From: an uncultured Acetobacteraceae bacterium
GTDB lineage: Bacteria; Pseudomonadota; Alphaproteobacteria; Acetobacterales; Acetobacteraceae
Assembly (NCBI GenBank): GCA_903877125.1
Contig: CAIRCM010000004.1
Location: 1 to 64,000, forward strand
DNA: 64,000 nucleotides
Reading direction: 5' to 3'
Part shown: in pieces, positions 1-7,978 of the stretch
How the letters are laid out: every line of letters begins with the position of its first letter
How positions within the stretch are numbered: position 1 is the first letter of the stretch
Notes under the pieces: model-generated
What the model was told of the DNA's origin: nothing
What the model saw: only the letters and a program-made list of their open reading frames with translations
Databases searched by the model: none
Made by a program: the position numbers and the translations under genes

Positions 1-300
1 CTCGGCGCACGCGAGAGCGGCACCGCCCGGCTGGAGGAAGCCGTCGCCGCCTACCGCGCCGCGCTGGAGGAAAACACCCGCGACCGCGTGCCGCTGGACT
101 GGGCGATGACGCAATACAATCTGGCCGAAGCCCTCGCCGTCCTGGCCGAGCGCACGCACGACCGCGGCCGGATGACCGAAGCCATCGCGGCGATGCGCGA
201 CGCGGCCGAGGTCTATCGCCAGGGCAACGTCACCTATTGGCTGCCGATCGCGGAACGGCGTGTGAAGGACATGGAAGCGGCGCTGGCGAAGATGCCGTGA
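1..300 (+). CDS. TPR-repeat protein, C-terminal fragment (5' end outside window)
   Basis: The frame is open from the first base of the window to a TGA at 298-300, giving 99 residues. Two helix-turn-helix units of tetratricopeptide type are visible, in the form (E)EAVAAYRAALEE and (T)EAIAAMRDAAEVYRQ, with an intervening W-A-x-x-Q-x-N-L-A-x-A-L helix. These are the usual TPR A/B helix residues. The spacing and the W-x-x-x-Q-x-N-L-G-like helix resemble long TPR arrays found in bacterial signalling proteins. What the N-terminal part carries cannot be seen. The protein probably mediates protein-protein contacts; no enzymatic function can be assigned. Confidence 0.75.
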   Translation, partial: LGARESGTARLEEAVAAYRAALEENTRDRVPLDWAMTQYNLAEALAVLAERTHDRGRMTEAIAAMRDAAEVYRQGNVTYWLPIAERRVKDMEAALAKMP

Positions 301-332
301 TGGGGTGGGTTCGGGCGGTTGGGCGGGGTTTG

Positions 333-369
333 TTTTTTACACGCATGAACAGGATGAACGAGGATGGCC
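333..369 (-). repeat. Inverted partial copy of the local repeat
   Basis: This 37-bp stretch (T-run, ACACGCATGAACAGGATGAA..., ending AGGATGGCC) is almost the reverse complement of 457-493 inside repeat copy 1. The pair forms a large inverted repeat with an 87-bp loop. The same block appears in direct orientation at copies 2 and 3. It lies about 30 bp after the stop of the TPR gene, so the transcript could form a long stem here. Confidence 0.7.
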
Positions 370-424
370 GGTGCCGGTGGCGCCTTCGGAGCGCCGCTTT
401 GGACACGGGCTGATAAACGTGGCC

Positions 425-590
425 GGTCATGCGCTCCGGCGGTTCCCTCAAGGTTCGGCCATCCTCGTTCATCCTGTTTATCCGTGTAAAAAACCTCTTC
501 GGTCGTCCGGACGGTGCGTGCTGGTGGGGGGATGGGCGCGGGGTTGATAGGCGTGGGTCCCGGCATGCGTCGGGATGACGGAGGGGGGGG
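425..590 (+). repeat. Dispersed repeat, copy 1 of 3
   Basis: The unit starts GGTCATGCGCTCCGG, contains GGCCATCCTCGTTCATCCTG and GTGTAAAAAACC, then a G-rich stretch, and ends with the hairpin GTCCCGGCATGCGTCGGGAT (part of 553-579) and a G-run. Copies 2 (679) and 3 (851) match it over most of the unit with a few substitutions; the offset between copies 1 and 2 is 254 bp. The terminal hairpin has the form of the REP-like palindrome often seen in alphaproteobacterial intergenic DNA (TCCCGGC-loop-GCCGGGA). No coding function is supported. Confidence 0.75.
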
Positions 591-678
591 CGGCGGTGGG
601 GGTGTTGGGCGGCTATGGGTTTTTGGTGGGCCGCGAGCCGGCGTTATCTGCCGCCTTGGCAGCCAGAGAGAAATCGCC

Positions 679-842
679 GGTCATGCGCTCCGGCCGTTCC
701 CTCAAGGTCCGGCCATCCTCGTTCATCCTGTTTATCCGTGTAAAAAACCTCTTCGGTCGTCCGGGCGGTGCGTGCTGGTGGGGGGATGGGCGCGGGGTTG
801 ATAGGCGTGGGTCCCGGCATGCGCCGGGATGACGGAGGGGGG
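679..842 (+). repeat. Dispersed repeat, copy 2 of 3
   Basis: Near-identical to copy 1 from GGTCATGCGCTCCGG through the G-rich tail. The terminal hairpin at 807-833 is the most regular of the three, with a 7-bp stem TCCCGGC/GCCGGGA and an ATGC loop. The 591-675 segment between copies 1 and 2 is unique. Copy 3 follows after only a few bases, so copies 2 and 3 are effectively in tandem. Confidence 0.75.
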
Positions 843-850
843 GGGCGGCG

Positions 851-988
851 GTTCCCTCGAGGTTCGGCCATCCTCGTTCATCCTGTTTATCCGTGTAAAA
901 AGCCTTTTTGGTCGTCCGGACGGTGCATGCTGGTGGGGGGATGGGCGCGGGGTTGTTCGTCGTGGGTCCCGGCATTCGCCGGGATGAC
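851..988 (+). repeat. Dispersed repeat, copy 3 of 3 (5'-truncated)
   Basis: This copy begins at GTTCCCTCGAGGTTCGGCC and lacks the GGTCATGCGCTCC start seen in copies 1 and 2. It diverges more (AGCCTTTTTGG for ACCTCTTCGG, TTGTTCGTCGTGG for TTGATAGGCGTGG). Its terminal palindrome at 962-988 is TCCCGGC-attc-GCCGGGA. The palindrome runs directly into the truncated GIY-YIG reading frame on the other strand, which indicates that the repeat arrived by insertion into or recombination with that gene. Confidence 0.7.
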
Positions 989-994
989 GAGGGT

Positions 995-1084
995 TCGGTG
1001 CTCAAACGCCCGGCGCGCAATGTCGTTCGTTACGGCGACGTACAGCGTGCCGTTCGACATCGGATAGACCCAGCCACCCTTCAT
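995..1084 (-). pseudogene. GIY-YIG endonuclease remnant, truncated by a REP-like repeat
   Basis: The minus strand starts at ATG 1082-1084 and encodes about 30 residues matching the start of a GIY-YIG nuclease of the small YhbQ/UPF0213 type: W-V-Y-P-M-S-N-G-T-L-Y-V, then V-T-N-D-I-A-R-R, and E-H-R. In this family the two tyrosine motifs and the arginine helix form the catalytic core. After E-H-R the frame enters the REP-like palindrome (translated as V-I-P-A-N-A-G-T-H) and homology ends. The rest of the domain, including its metal-binding Glu, is missing. The fragment is very probably a relic. It lies 9 bp from the 3' end of prfB. Confidence 0.6.
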
Positions 1085-1093
1085 GGGATGGAT

Positions 1094-2225
1094 TTACCGA
1101 GCCTGGGCGCTCGCCTCGCTCCGCGTCGCACCTGACCGGGCAGCCAAAGCAGCGGCCATGAATTCGTCGAGGTCGCCGTCGAGCACCGCGTCGGGATTGC
1201 CCTTTTCCACGCCGGTGCGCAGGTCCTTGACCAACTGATAGGGCGCCAGCACGTAGTTGCGGATCTGGTGGCCCCAGCCGATGTCGGTCTTGGCATCCTC
1301 CTGCGCGGCCGTCACCGCCTCCCGCTTGCGCAGTTCCGCCTCATACATACGGGCGCGCAGCATCTCCATCGCGTTGGCGCGGTTGCGATGCTGGGACCGG
1401 TCGGTCTGGCAGGCGACGATGATGCCGGTGGGGATGTGGGTGATGCGGATCGCGCTGTCCGTCTTGTTGACGTGCTGCCCGCCGGCGCCGGACGCGCGGT
1501 AGGTATCCACCTTCAAATCCGAGGGATTGATGTCGATCTCGATCGTGTCGTCGATCACCGGATAGACCCAGATACTCGCGAAACTGGTCTGGCGGCGGGC
1601 GTTGGAATCGAAGGGGCTGATGCGCACGAGGCGATGCACACCGGCCTCGGTCTTCAGCCAGCCGTAGGCGTTGGGGCCGGAAATCTGGAGGGTGGCGGAT
1701 TTGATGCCGGCCTGCTCGCCTTCGGATTCCTCCATCAGGTTGGCCTTGTAGCCGTGCTTTTCCGCCCAGCGGAGGTACATGCGCATGAGCATCTGTGCCC
1801 AGTCCTGCGCCTCGGTCCCGCCGGCACCGGCGTTCAGTTCGATGTAGCAGTCGTTGCCATCGGCCTCGCCGGACAGGAGGCTTTCGATTTCGCGCTGTTT
1901 GGCGACCTCGGCGGCGGCGCGCAGGGCGGCCACGCCTTCGGCCACCATGGCGGTGTCACCTTCGGCTTCCGCGAGTTCGATCAGTTCGAGCGCGTCGGAC
2001 ACCTCCGTTTCCAGGGTGGTGACGGCTTCCATGCCGGCGGCGAGCTGGTTGCGCTCGCGCATGAGCTTCTGGGCGGCGGCGGCGTCATTCCAGAGGGTCG
2101 GGTCTTCGGCTTTGTTGTTCAGTTCCGCGAGGCGGGCTTCGGCGACATCCCAGTCAAAGATGCCTCCTCAGCAGTGCGATCGACTGCTTGATCTGGTCGT
2201 TGAGGGCTTCGGACTCGGCGGACAT
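1094..2225 (-). CDS. prfB: Peptide chain release factor 2 (programmed +1 frameshift)
   Basis: RF2 terminates translation at UGA and UAA. The gene is in two frames. Frame 0 runs from ATG 2223-2225 for 23 codons to an in-frame TGA at 2154-2156. A +1 slip at CTT-TGA-C continues in the second frame, which reads through GAC TGG GAT GTC to the stop at 1094. The full product is about 376 residues, close to the usual length. The recognition tripeptide S-P-F is present in R-I-S-P-F-D-S, and the catalytic G-G-Q in G-A-G-G-Q-H-V-N-K. Taking only the 2062 start would lose 54 N-terminal residues. It is the last gene of the amidase-mrcA-prfB run, 30 bp after mrcA. Confidence 0.95.
2153..2168 (-). promoter_or_regulatory. 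RF2 programmed +1 frameshift site
   Basis: On the minus strand the order is AGGAGG (2168-2163), CAT, then the slippery CTT TGA C (2159-2153). The Shine-Dalgarno-like AGGAGG lies three bases before the CTT codon, the spacing known from Escherichia coli prfB, where it stimulates slippage. When RF2 is scarce the ribosome pauses at TGA and slips onto GAC. When RF2 is plentiful it terminates after 23 residues. This is direct autoregulation read from the sequence. Confidence 0.95.
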
Positions 2226-2255
2226 GATGGCGAACTCAGGTCAAAGGGGAGCGGG

Positions 2256-4892
2256 TCAATACAGCCCGCCAAGGTGTGTGTCGACCCCGCCATGCGTCGG
2301 GGCTGCGATCGGTGGTCCACCGCCGGTATTGGTGGACACGGACGGTGCCCCATCGAGGCCACCGCCGATGGCGGGGTTCGAGCCGCCGGCGGCCTGCCCG
2401 GTCTTGTAGGCATCGGTCACGAAACCCGCGTTGCTGGTGACATTGATCCCAGCGGGCACGGGGAACGTCAGAACCGGACGGTCCTTCAGCGCGAAGGCCA
2501 TGAAGTCGTGCCAGACCGGGGCGGACAGTACCCCCCCGGTTTCGTTGTTGCCCAGCGGTGTTGGCGTGTCGAAGCCGATCCAGACGGTGGTTTCCAAATC
2601 CGGCGTAAAGCCCGAGAACCAGGCATCCTGAAAATCCTGCGTCGTGCCGGTCTTCCCGGCGATCTGCCGGTTCAGCCCCTTACCGGCGGCGTAGCCGGTT
2701 CCATGGCGTACCACGCCCTCCATCATACCGATCAGCTGAAAGACGCTGGGGGCATCGGCGATCTGCTTACGGGGGTCGGTGATCCGGGGTGGGGCAGCAG
2801 GATCGGCGCAGTCCTTACACTCGGCCGGCAAGGCGCGGGCGATGATCTTGCCGGTACGGTCCTGCACACTGTCGATCAGGGTGGGGATGACCTCCCGTCC
2901 ACCGGCAGCGATCGACGCATAGGCCTGCGCTTCGTGCAGGACGGTCGTGTCCACCGCGCCCAGGGCGGCCGGCAACACGTGGGGCATCGTCTCGTTCATA
3001 TGGAACGCGGCGGCGGTGGCTGCGACGGCGTCCATACCGACGTGACGGGCGACGCGCAGGGTCACGAGATTGAGGGATTGCTCCAACGCGACCTTCAACG
3101 GGGTCGGGCCACTGAACGTGCCCTCATAGTTGCCGGGACGCCATTTCCCCGCCCCAGTCTCGATGACGATGGGCGCGTCGAGGAACACCTGGCTGGGCGA
3201 AATCCCGTGCATGAGCGCGGTCAGGTAGACCATCGGCTTGAAGCTCGATCCCGGTTGGCGCTGCGCCTGGACGGCGCGGTTGAACTGGCTCTGTTCCGCG
3301 CTCCAACCGCCGACCATGGCGAGGACGCGGCCAGTGGTGGGTTCCATGGAAACGAGCGCGCCCTGCACGAGCGGTATCTGACGCAGAACAAAGCGCGGAC
3401 CTGTCGGGGGGGCAGGGCGTGGATGTTGCGGCGCGTTCGGGGCCGGGGCCGGGGCCGGGGCGGGATCGCTGCGGGGTGCAACCTGCTCCGCCATGATCAC
3501 ATCGCCGGGATGCAGCAATTCGGACATGCGGTGGGGGACCGGCCCCATCTTGCCGTCCTTGACGGGGCGTGCCCAGGCCAGATCGGCGAAAGGCAGTTCC
3601 CCGGAACGTGGCAACGGCATGGTGCCGGCCATCGCCGCGGGTTCCAGCCAGCCGAGCCTGGCGCCACCATCATCGGCGGTCAGTACGACCGCGAGCTTCC
3701 AGGCCGGCAACATCCCAGGGGGCCCGGCCACGGCGCCCAGCAGACTGGGCCATTCGCGATCCAGGGTCGTGCTGGTCAGCTGCGTGACCGGACCGCGATA
3801 GCCGCCGACTTTACGGTCATAGGTCATCAGCTCCTCCCGCAACGCCGCTTCAGCGGCGAGCTGCAGCGTGGGGTCGAGGCTGGTGCGCACGGACAATCCG
3901 CCCTGGGTCGCCATTTCCACGCCGAACTGGGCGATCAATTCGCGGCGGACTTCCTCGGCGAACCAATCCGACGCGGGGATCGGCGGCTGGCGCCGGAACG
4001 CGCTGGGCACGATCGGTTCGGCCTTGGCCTGCGCCGCCTGTTGCGGGGTGATCGCGTGGTCTTCTTCCATACGCTCGATCACCCAATCGCGGCGGGCACG
4101 GGCGGCGTCGGGAAATTTGAACGGGTTGTAGTTATTGGGCGCCTTGGGCAAAGCCGCCAGGAAGGCGGCTTCGGCGATGGTCAACTGGTCGAGCGATTTG
4201 TTGAAATAGGTCTGCCCGGCGGCGGCGACGCCGTACGCGCTGAGGCCCAGATAAATCTCGTTCAGGTAGAGTTCGAGAATGCGCTCCTTGGGCAAAGCGT
4301 CCTCGATCCGCATCGCGAGGATCGCCTCCCGCGCTTTACGGGCGATCGAGACCTCATTGTCCAGCAGCATGATCTTGGCGACCTGCTGGGTGATGGTGGA
4401 CGCGCCGATCGGGCGCCTGCCCTGCCCCCGATGGGCCAGATCGAATGTCGCGGCGCGGGCGATCGCGAGGGGATCGAGGCCGTGATGGTGCCAAAAATTC
4501 TGATCCTCGGCCGAGATGAAGGCCTGGCTGACCAGCGGCGGGATCGCCGATACTGGCACGAAGATGCGGCGTTCGGTGGCGAGTTCCGAAAGCAGGCGCG
4601 CGTCGCCGGCGTAGACCCGGCTCGTGACCGGGGGTTCGTAGTTCCGGACCTTGTCGAGATCGTGCAGGTTCTGGCTGAATCGCTCGTAGGCGACCCAGGC
4701 GACCGCACCGCCGACGATGCCCGCGACGGCGATGCCCCCAAAAATGAGGGCGAAGAGAAAGTTGAAGAAGCCCAGAATGGGATTGCGGCGCTTCTTCGCC
4801 GGCTTGGCCTTTGCCTGTTTAGGGGCCGGCTTCGCTGGGCGTGTGGAATTTGGGGGAACCAGCGGTTCGCCCGCGGTCAACGGAGCGGTCAT
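2256..4892 (-). CDS. mrcA: Penicillin-binding protein 1A (bifunctional glycosyltransferase/transpeptidase)
   Basis: An 878-residue class A PBP that polymerises and cross-links peptidoglycan in the periplasm. A short basic cytoplasmic tail (K-K-R-R-N-P) precedes one membrane helix at about residues 40-68. The glycosyltransferase domain carries E-D-Q-N-F-W-H-H-H-G-L-D-P (catalytic Glu near 130) and G-A-S-T-I-T-Q-Q. An OB-like insert with a Pro/Ala linker follows. The transpeptidase has S-S-F-K (near 549), S-L-N and K-T-G-T (near 745). The C-terminal tail is Gly-rich. It sits 75 bp after the amidase gene and 30 bp before prfB, an arrangement known from other alphaproteobacteria. The ribosome-binding site at the chosen ATG is weak. 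Confidence 0.95.
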   Translation of the reverse strand: MTAPLTAGEPLVPPNSTRPAKPAPKQAKAKPAKKRRNPILGFFNFLFALIFGGIAVAGIVGGAVAWVAYERFSQNLHDLDKVRNYEPPVTSRVYAGDARLLSELATERRIFVPVSAIPPLVSQAFISAEDQNFWHHHGLDPLAIARAATFDLAHRGQGRRPIGASTITQQVAKIMLLDNEVSIARKAREAILAMRIEDALPKERILELYLNEIYLGLSAYGVAAAGQTYFNKSLDQLTIAEAAFLAALPKAPNNYNPFKFPDAARARRDWVIERMEEDHAITPQQAAQAKAEPIVPSAFRRQPPIPASDWFAEEVRRELIAQFGVEMATQGGLSVRTSLDPTLQLAAEAALREELMTYDRKVGGYRGPVTQLTSTTLDREWPSLLGAVAGPPGMLPAWKLAVVLTADDGGARLGWLEPAAMAGTMPLPRSGELPFADLAWARPVKDGKMGPVPHRMSELLHPGDVIMAEQVAPRSDPAPAPAPAPNAPQHPRPAPPTGPRFVLRQIPLVQGALVSMEPTTGRVLAMVGGWSAEQSQFNRAVQAQRQPGSSFKPMVYLTALMHGISPSQVFLDAPIVIETGAGKWRPGNYEGTFSGPTPLKVALEQSLNLVTLRVARHVGMDAVAATAAAFHMNETMPHVLPAALGAVDTTVLHEAQAYASIAAGGREVIPTLIDSVQDRTGKIIARALPAECKDCADPAAPPRITDPRKQIADAPSVFQLIGMMEGVVRHGTGYAAGKGLNRQIAGKTGTTQDFQDAWFSGFTPDLETTVWIGFDTPTPLGNNETGGVLSAPVWHDFMAFALKDRPVLTFPVPAGINVTSNAGFVTDAYKTGQAAGGSNPAIGGGLDGAPSVSTNTGGGPPIAAPTHGGVDTHLGGLY

Positions 4893-4967
4893 GCGCTCGC
4901 ATATGGCGCTTTCCGAGCCGAAGGACCAGCCCCTTGTCGATAAGTTGAAGTGCGGCGCACCGTTCGG

Positions 4968-5861
4968 TCAGCCATCGGCGACCATCATCCGGCCGGTGGC
5001 GATGAACCAGCCGTCCACCGCGCGCTTCATCGCCCCGGCGACGAGTTTGCGGTGTTCGGGTTTGCGCAGGGCCGCTTCGTCATGGACGTTTGACATGAAG
5101 CCCATTTCGACCAATACGCTGGGGATATCGGCGGCCTTCAATACCTCGAACCCCGCATGACGGGTGGGATTGGGCAGCATCGGCAGTTCCTTGTCGAGAC
5201 TGTGGACCAGGGAACTGGCGATCCTGGCGGAACCGGATCGGGTTTCCTGCCGCACGAGGGAGGCGAGGATGCGGGCGACGTCCGGGGGGGTATCGTGGAA
5301 GGCGCTGCCCAGGAAACGGTCAGCACTGTTTTCGCGCTTGGCCAGTTCGGCCGTCTGGGCGTCGGATGCGGTGTTGGCCAGGGTATAGACGGACGCGCCC
5401 CGCACGTGCGGGGCATCCGGCAGCGCATCGGCATGCATCGACACGAACAGCGCCGCGCCGCGCTTTTGCGCGCGATAGACCCGATCGTCGAGCGGAATGA
5501 AGACATCGCGGGCGCGGGTCAGTTCCACCCGGTAGCGGCCGCCGGCTTCGAGCTGGTGCTTCAACTCCAGCGCGGTGGCGAGGGCGACACGCTTTTCGTA
5601 GGTGCCGGACACGCCGATGGCACCGGGGTCCTTGCCGCCATGGCCCGGGTCCAGCATGACCAGCGGCGCGTTCGGTTTCGCGCCGGATTTCGCGGGTTCG
5701 TGGTGTTCGGCGTGGCGTTTGGCATGCGCGAAGGCGGTGCGGGTCAGCAGGAATGTTCCGGCCACCGCGCTGGCTCCGGCGAAGCGGCCGAGCACAAGGC
5801 GTCGGGCGATTGGGGCGTTCGCCTGAGGGGGCTCCCCTGAGGGTTGGTCGTCTTGGGCCAT
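4968..5861 (-). CDS. amiC: N-acetylmuramoyl-L-alanine amidase (AmiC type)
   Basis: A 297-residue zinc amidase (Amidase_3 family) that removes stem peptides from peptidoglycan during cell separation. The N-terminus has a twin-arginine-like signal (A-R-R-L-V-L-G-R-F-A-G, hydrophobic stretch, then A-F-A), fitting the Tat export known for AmiA/AmiC. Visible motifs are D-P-G-H-G-G-K-D-P-G (first zinc His), a Glu in the T-Y-E-K helix, S-M-H-A-D-A (second His) and V-L-V-E-M-G-F-M-S-N with the catalytic Glu. There is no separate AMIN domain; the Lys/His-rich linker after the signal is short. GAGGAA precedes the start. It is the first gene of the run into mrcA. Confidence 0.9.
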   Translation of the reverse strand: MAQDDQPSGEPPQANAPIARRLVLGRFAGASAVAGTFLLTRTAFAHAKRHAEHHEPAKSGAKPNAPLVMLDPGHGGKDPGAIGVSGTYEKRVALATALELKHQLEAGGRYRVELTRARDVFIPLDDRVYRAQKRGAALFVSMHADALPDAPHVRGASVYTLANTASDAQTAELAKRENSADRFLGSAFHDTPPDVARILASLVRQETRSGSARIASSLVHSLDKELPMLPNPTRHAGFEVLKAADIPSVLVEMGFMSNVHDEAALRKPEHRKLVAGAMKRAVDGWFIATGRMMVADG

Positions 5862-6080
5862 TGCGGATTCCTCGTGCGGCCGATATCATGCACTCGCGAT
5901 CATTCGTTTATACCGCGACTCGGGTACATCTTCTAGCACTTTGATCGTGGCTGCTTTATGGCCGGGGCGTTTTCGCGCCGCGACACGGGATTGGCCCGAT
6001 CCGGACCGTCCCGATTGGCACTATATCGTTGGACCGATTGCCCGCAGTCTAGGTATCCGAACCCTTATTGGATGCGACCC

Positions 6081-6791
6081 ATGTCCGACGATTACCCGAT
6101 TACCCAGCGCAACCGGATCAAACGGCGCCACGAACGCGGCCGGTACGACAAGGAAACCGTGCACGCGATCCTCGACAGTGCGCTCGCGGCGCATATTTCC
6201 TACGTGATGGATGGGCAGCCGTATTGCACACCCACCGCGTTCTGGCGGGAGGGCGAGCATCTTTACTGGCACGGGTCATCCGCGAGCCGGATGATCCGCT
6301 TCCAGGGACCAGGCGTCCCGGTTTGCGTGACGGTGATGCATCTGGACGCGCTGGTGCTCGCCCGTTCGGCGTTCCACCATTCGGTGAATTACCGATCCGT
6401 GATGGCGTTCGGCACCGCGCACAAGGTGGACGACCCGGCCGAGAAGGCGCGCGCGTTGGACGGGTTTGTCGATCGTTTCTACCCGGGCCGTTCGGCGCTG
6501 CTGCGCCCGCCCAGCGCGAGCGAAATCAAAGCGACCACGTTCATCAAAATGGAGATCGAGGAAGCCGCGGCGAAAATCCGCGATACCCATGTCGGCGACG
6601 AGGATGAAGACTACGAACTGCCGATCTGGGCCGCGCGGTATCAGGTGCGTCAGGTCGTGGGCGAGGCCGAGCCGTGCCCACGCCAACACCCCGACGCTCA
6701 GCAGCCTCCGCCCGGGATGGAGGCGTATCGCCCCGGACGGACGCTGGACGAGATCATGACGGATACGGCGCGGTATGCGGAGAAGGCGTAG
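6081..6791 (+). CDS. Pyridoxamine 5'-phosphate oxidase family protein, NimA-like
   Basis: A 236-residue flavin-binding split-barrel protein of the group that includes nitroimidazole-resistance NimA and other small FMN enzymes. The opening Y-P-I-T-x-R-x-R-I-K-R-x-H-E-R-G-x-Y-D is typical of the family, followed by H-I-S-Y-V-M-D-G-Q-P-Y-C-T-P-T, where a flavin contact is usual. The frame is open upstream to 5958, but homology starts at M-S-D-D-Y, so ATG 6081 was chosen; ATG 6072 is the alternative. The C-terminal P-x-P-R-Q-H and G-R-T-L-D-E-I motifs are seen in longer members. It is convergent with msrB, with three bases between stop codons. The physiological substrate is unknown. Confidence 0.8.
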   Translation: MSDDYPITQRNRIKRRHERGRYDKETVHAILDSALAAHISYVMDGQPYCTPTAFWREGEHLYWHGSSASRMIRFQGPGVPVCVTVMHLDALVLARSAFHHSVNYRSVMAFGTAHKVDDPAEKARALDGFVDRFYPGRSALLRPPSASEIKATTFIKMEIEEAAAKIRDTHVGDEDEDYELPIWAARYQVRQVVGEAEPCPRQHPDAQQPPPGMEAYRPGRTLDEIMTDTARYAEKA

Positions 6792-6794
6792 CGG

Positions 6795-7199
6795 TCAGGC
6801 GGCGTCCGGGGTGAAATCCATCGCGACGCCGTTGATGCAGTAGCGCAGGCCCGTCGGCGGCGGACCATCCGGGAACACGTGGCCCAGATGGCTGCCGCAG
6901 GTGGCGCAATGCACCTCCGTCCGGATCATGCCGTAGGAGCGGTCGATGGTTTCCTCGACCGCACCTTCGATCGGGCGGTCGAAGCTTGGCCAGCCGGTAC
7001 CGCTTTCGAATTTAACGTCGGCGGCGAACAATGGCTGCTGGCAGCCGGCGCAGAAAAATGTCCCGGGCCGCTTTTCCCGCAGCAGCGCGCAACTCCCCGG
7101 CCGTTCGGTGCCGTGGTTGCGCATGACCGCATATTGCTCGGGTGTGAGCAGGCGGCGCCATTCGGCATCGCTGCGGGTGACCGGGAAGGGCTTGTCCAT
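6795..7199 (-). CDS. msrB: Peptide-methionine (R)-S-oxide reductase
   Basis: MsrB reduces the R-epimer of methionine sulfoxide in oxidised proteins. The 134-residue product has the zinc site (C50-x-x-C53 and C98-x-x-C101), the G-T-G-W-P-S-F core, H-L-G-H-V-F, and the catalytic cysteine C121 in R-Y-C-I-N-G-V. The frame is open 29 codons upstream, but ATG 7197-7199 was chosen because AGGAG precedes it and the family starts here. There is no MsrA partner nearby. The gene is divergent from the PEP-CTERM gene, with a MITE copy between them. Confidence 0.93.
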   Translation of the reverse strand: MDKPFPVTRSDAEWRRLLTPEQYAVMRNHGTERPGSCALLREKRPGTFFCAGCQQPLFAADVKFESGTGWPSFDRPIEGAVEETIDRSYGMIRTEVHCATCGSHLGHVFPDGPPPTGLRYCINGVAMDFTPDAA

Positions 7200-7310
7200 G
7201 GATTCCGCTCCTGCGAACTGTGGCGGCAGTTTGGCCGATGGGCGGGGGGTTCGTCCAGCGGGCGGGACCTTACGATACCGAGCCATGGCGATCGAGCCAC
7301 CGGTCGGCTA

Positions 7311-7410
7311 GAGCACGATCGGGTCAAGTTGACCCGATCGTGCTCTATAAATCTTCGTTTGATCGCGTGATTCACGCCGTCGTGTGATTCCACCTCTGGC
7401 GATCACGCTC
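7311..7410 (+). mobile_element. 100-bp MITE-like element, copy A
   Basis: Copy A of a four-member family. The ends are GAGCACGATC on the left and GATCACGCTC on the right (10-bp inverted repeat, two mismatches), flanked on both sides by TA inside CTAG (7308-7311 and 7410-7413). The left 35 bp (7311-7345) is a perfect palindrome with 17-bp arms around a central G. The rest contains TATAAATC and GATCGCGTGATTCACG. It lies between the divergent msrB and PEP-CTERM genes, so it may lie in or near their promoters. TA duplication in CTAG is known for IS630-family elements; the assignment to that family is inferred. Confidence 0.8.
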
Positions 7411-7441
7411 TAGACTGTCCGCTCGTCAAAAGGACCTCGCG

Positions 7442-7978
7442 ATGAAAACCCTGCTCGCCGCCGCTGGTGCGATTTTGCTCTCGATCTCCGCCGCATCGGC
7501 CACACCCTACACTTGGACCCTATCGGGCGGGACGGACTCAGGATCAGGTACGCTGGACACAGGCGCTGCCTCGGGCGGGGGGCTGGAGGTGACCGATCTC
7601 AGTGGTACGGTTTACTTCGACGGCGGTGTCTACGCCGGCTCCGTCAGCCTGATCGGCGGCGAGCCAAGTTTTCCAGGCGCGATAGCAGAACCCGAGGCAG
7701 TCGCGTACGACAACATTGTTTATCCCTCGGCTCCCGCAGGGTTGGTCGACGGCAATGGTATTCTGATGGGCTTGGCGGGCGGCCCATATGTGATCGAAAT
7801 CACGCTCCGCGGGTCCGGCAACTACGAAGTGCCCATCAGCAGTTCGGCGGCGGCAGGACCGACGCTGTACACCGCGACCGGTCTGACCTTCACGCTGACC
7901 GAGGTGCCTGAACCCTCAAGCGTCGCATTGCTGGCGGCAGGTTTGTTTGCTCTCGCCACTCTGCGGCGGCGGCGCTGA
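7442..7978 (+). CDS. PEP-CTERM sorting-domain protein
   Basis: A 178-residue exported protein. It has a Sec signal peptide (M-K-T-L-L, hydrophobic core, cleavage likely after A-S-A near residue 20) and a Gly/Ser/Thr-rich middle without cysteines. The C-terminus is a textbook PEP-CTERM tail: V-P-E-P-S-S, a hydrophobic helix, then L-R-R-R-R. Such proteins are processed by exosortase (EpsH/XrtA type) and are often linked to exopolysaccharide or biofilm matrix. No exosortase gene is in this window. AAGGA stands at the right distance before the ATG. The middle region matches no fold I can name. Confidence 0.88.
   Translation: MKTLLAAAGAILLSISAASATPYTWTLSGGTDSGSGTLDTGAASGGGLEVTDLSGTVYFDGGVYAGSVSLIGGEPSFPGAIAEPEAVAYDNIVYPSAPAGLVDGNGILMGLAGGPYVIEITLRGSGNYEVPISSSAAAGPTLYTATGLTFTLTEVPEPSSVALLAAGLFALATLRRRR

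Noticed and set aside
541-600. G-runs around 581-590 as a G-quadruplex regulatory site
   Set aside because: The G-runs recur only as part of the repeated unit and no gene start is near; there is no evidence of function.
1854-4943. A 1029-residue open frame on the plus strand opposite mrcA and prfB
   Set aside because: It is antisense to two well-supported genes, has no domain motifs, is rich in Arg/Gly/Asp as expected for the complement of GC-rich codons, and has no ribosome-binding site.
6926-7393. Minus-strand frames starting M-E-S-H-x-G-V-N-H-A at MITE copies (also near 19756-19995 and 51303-51558)
   Set aside because: The shared N-terminus is just the translation of the 100-bp element in each copy; the frames then run into unrelated sequence.
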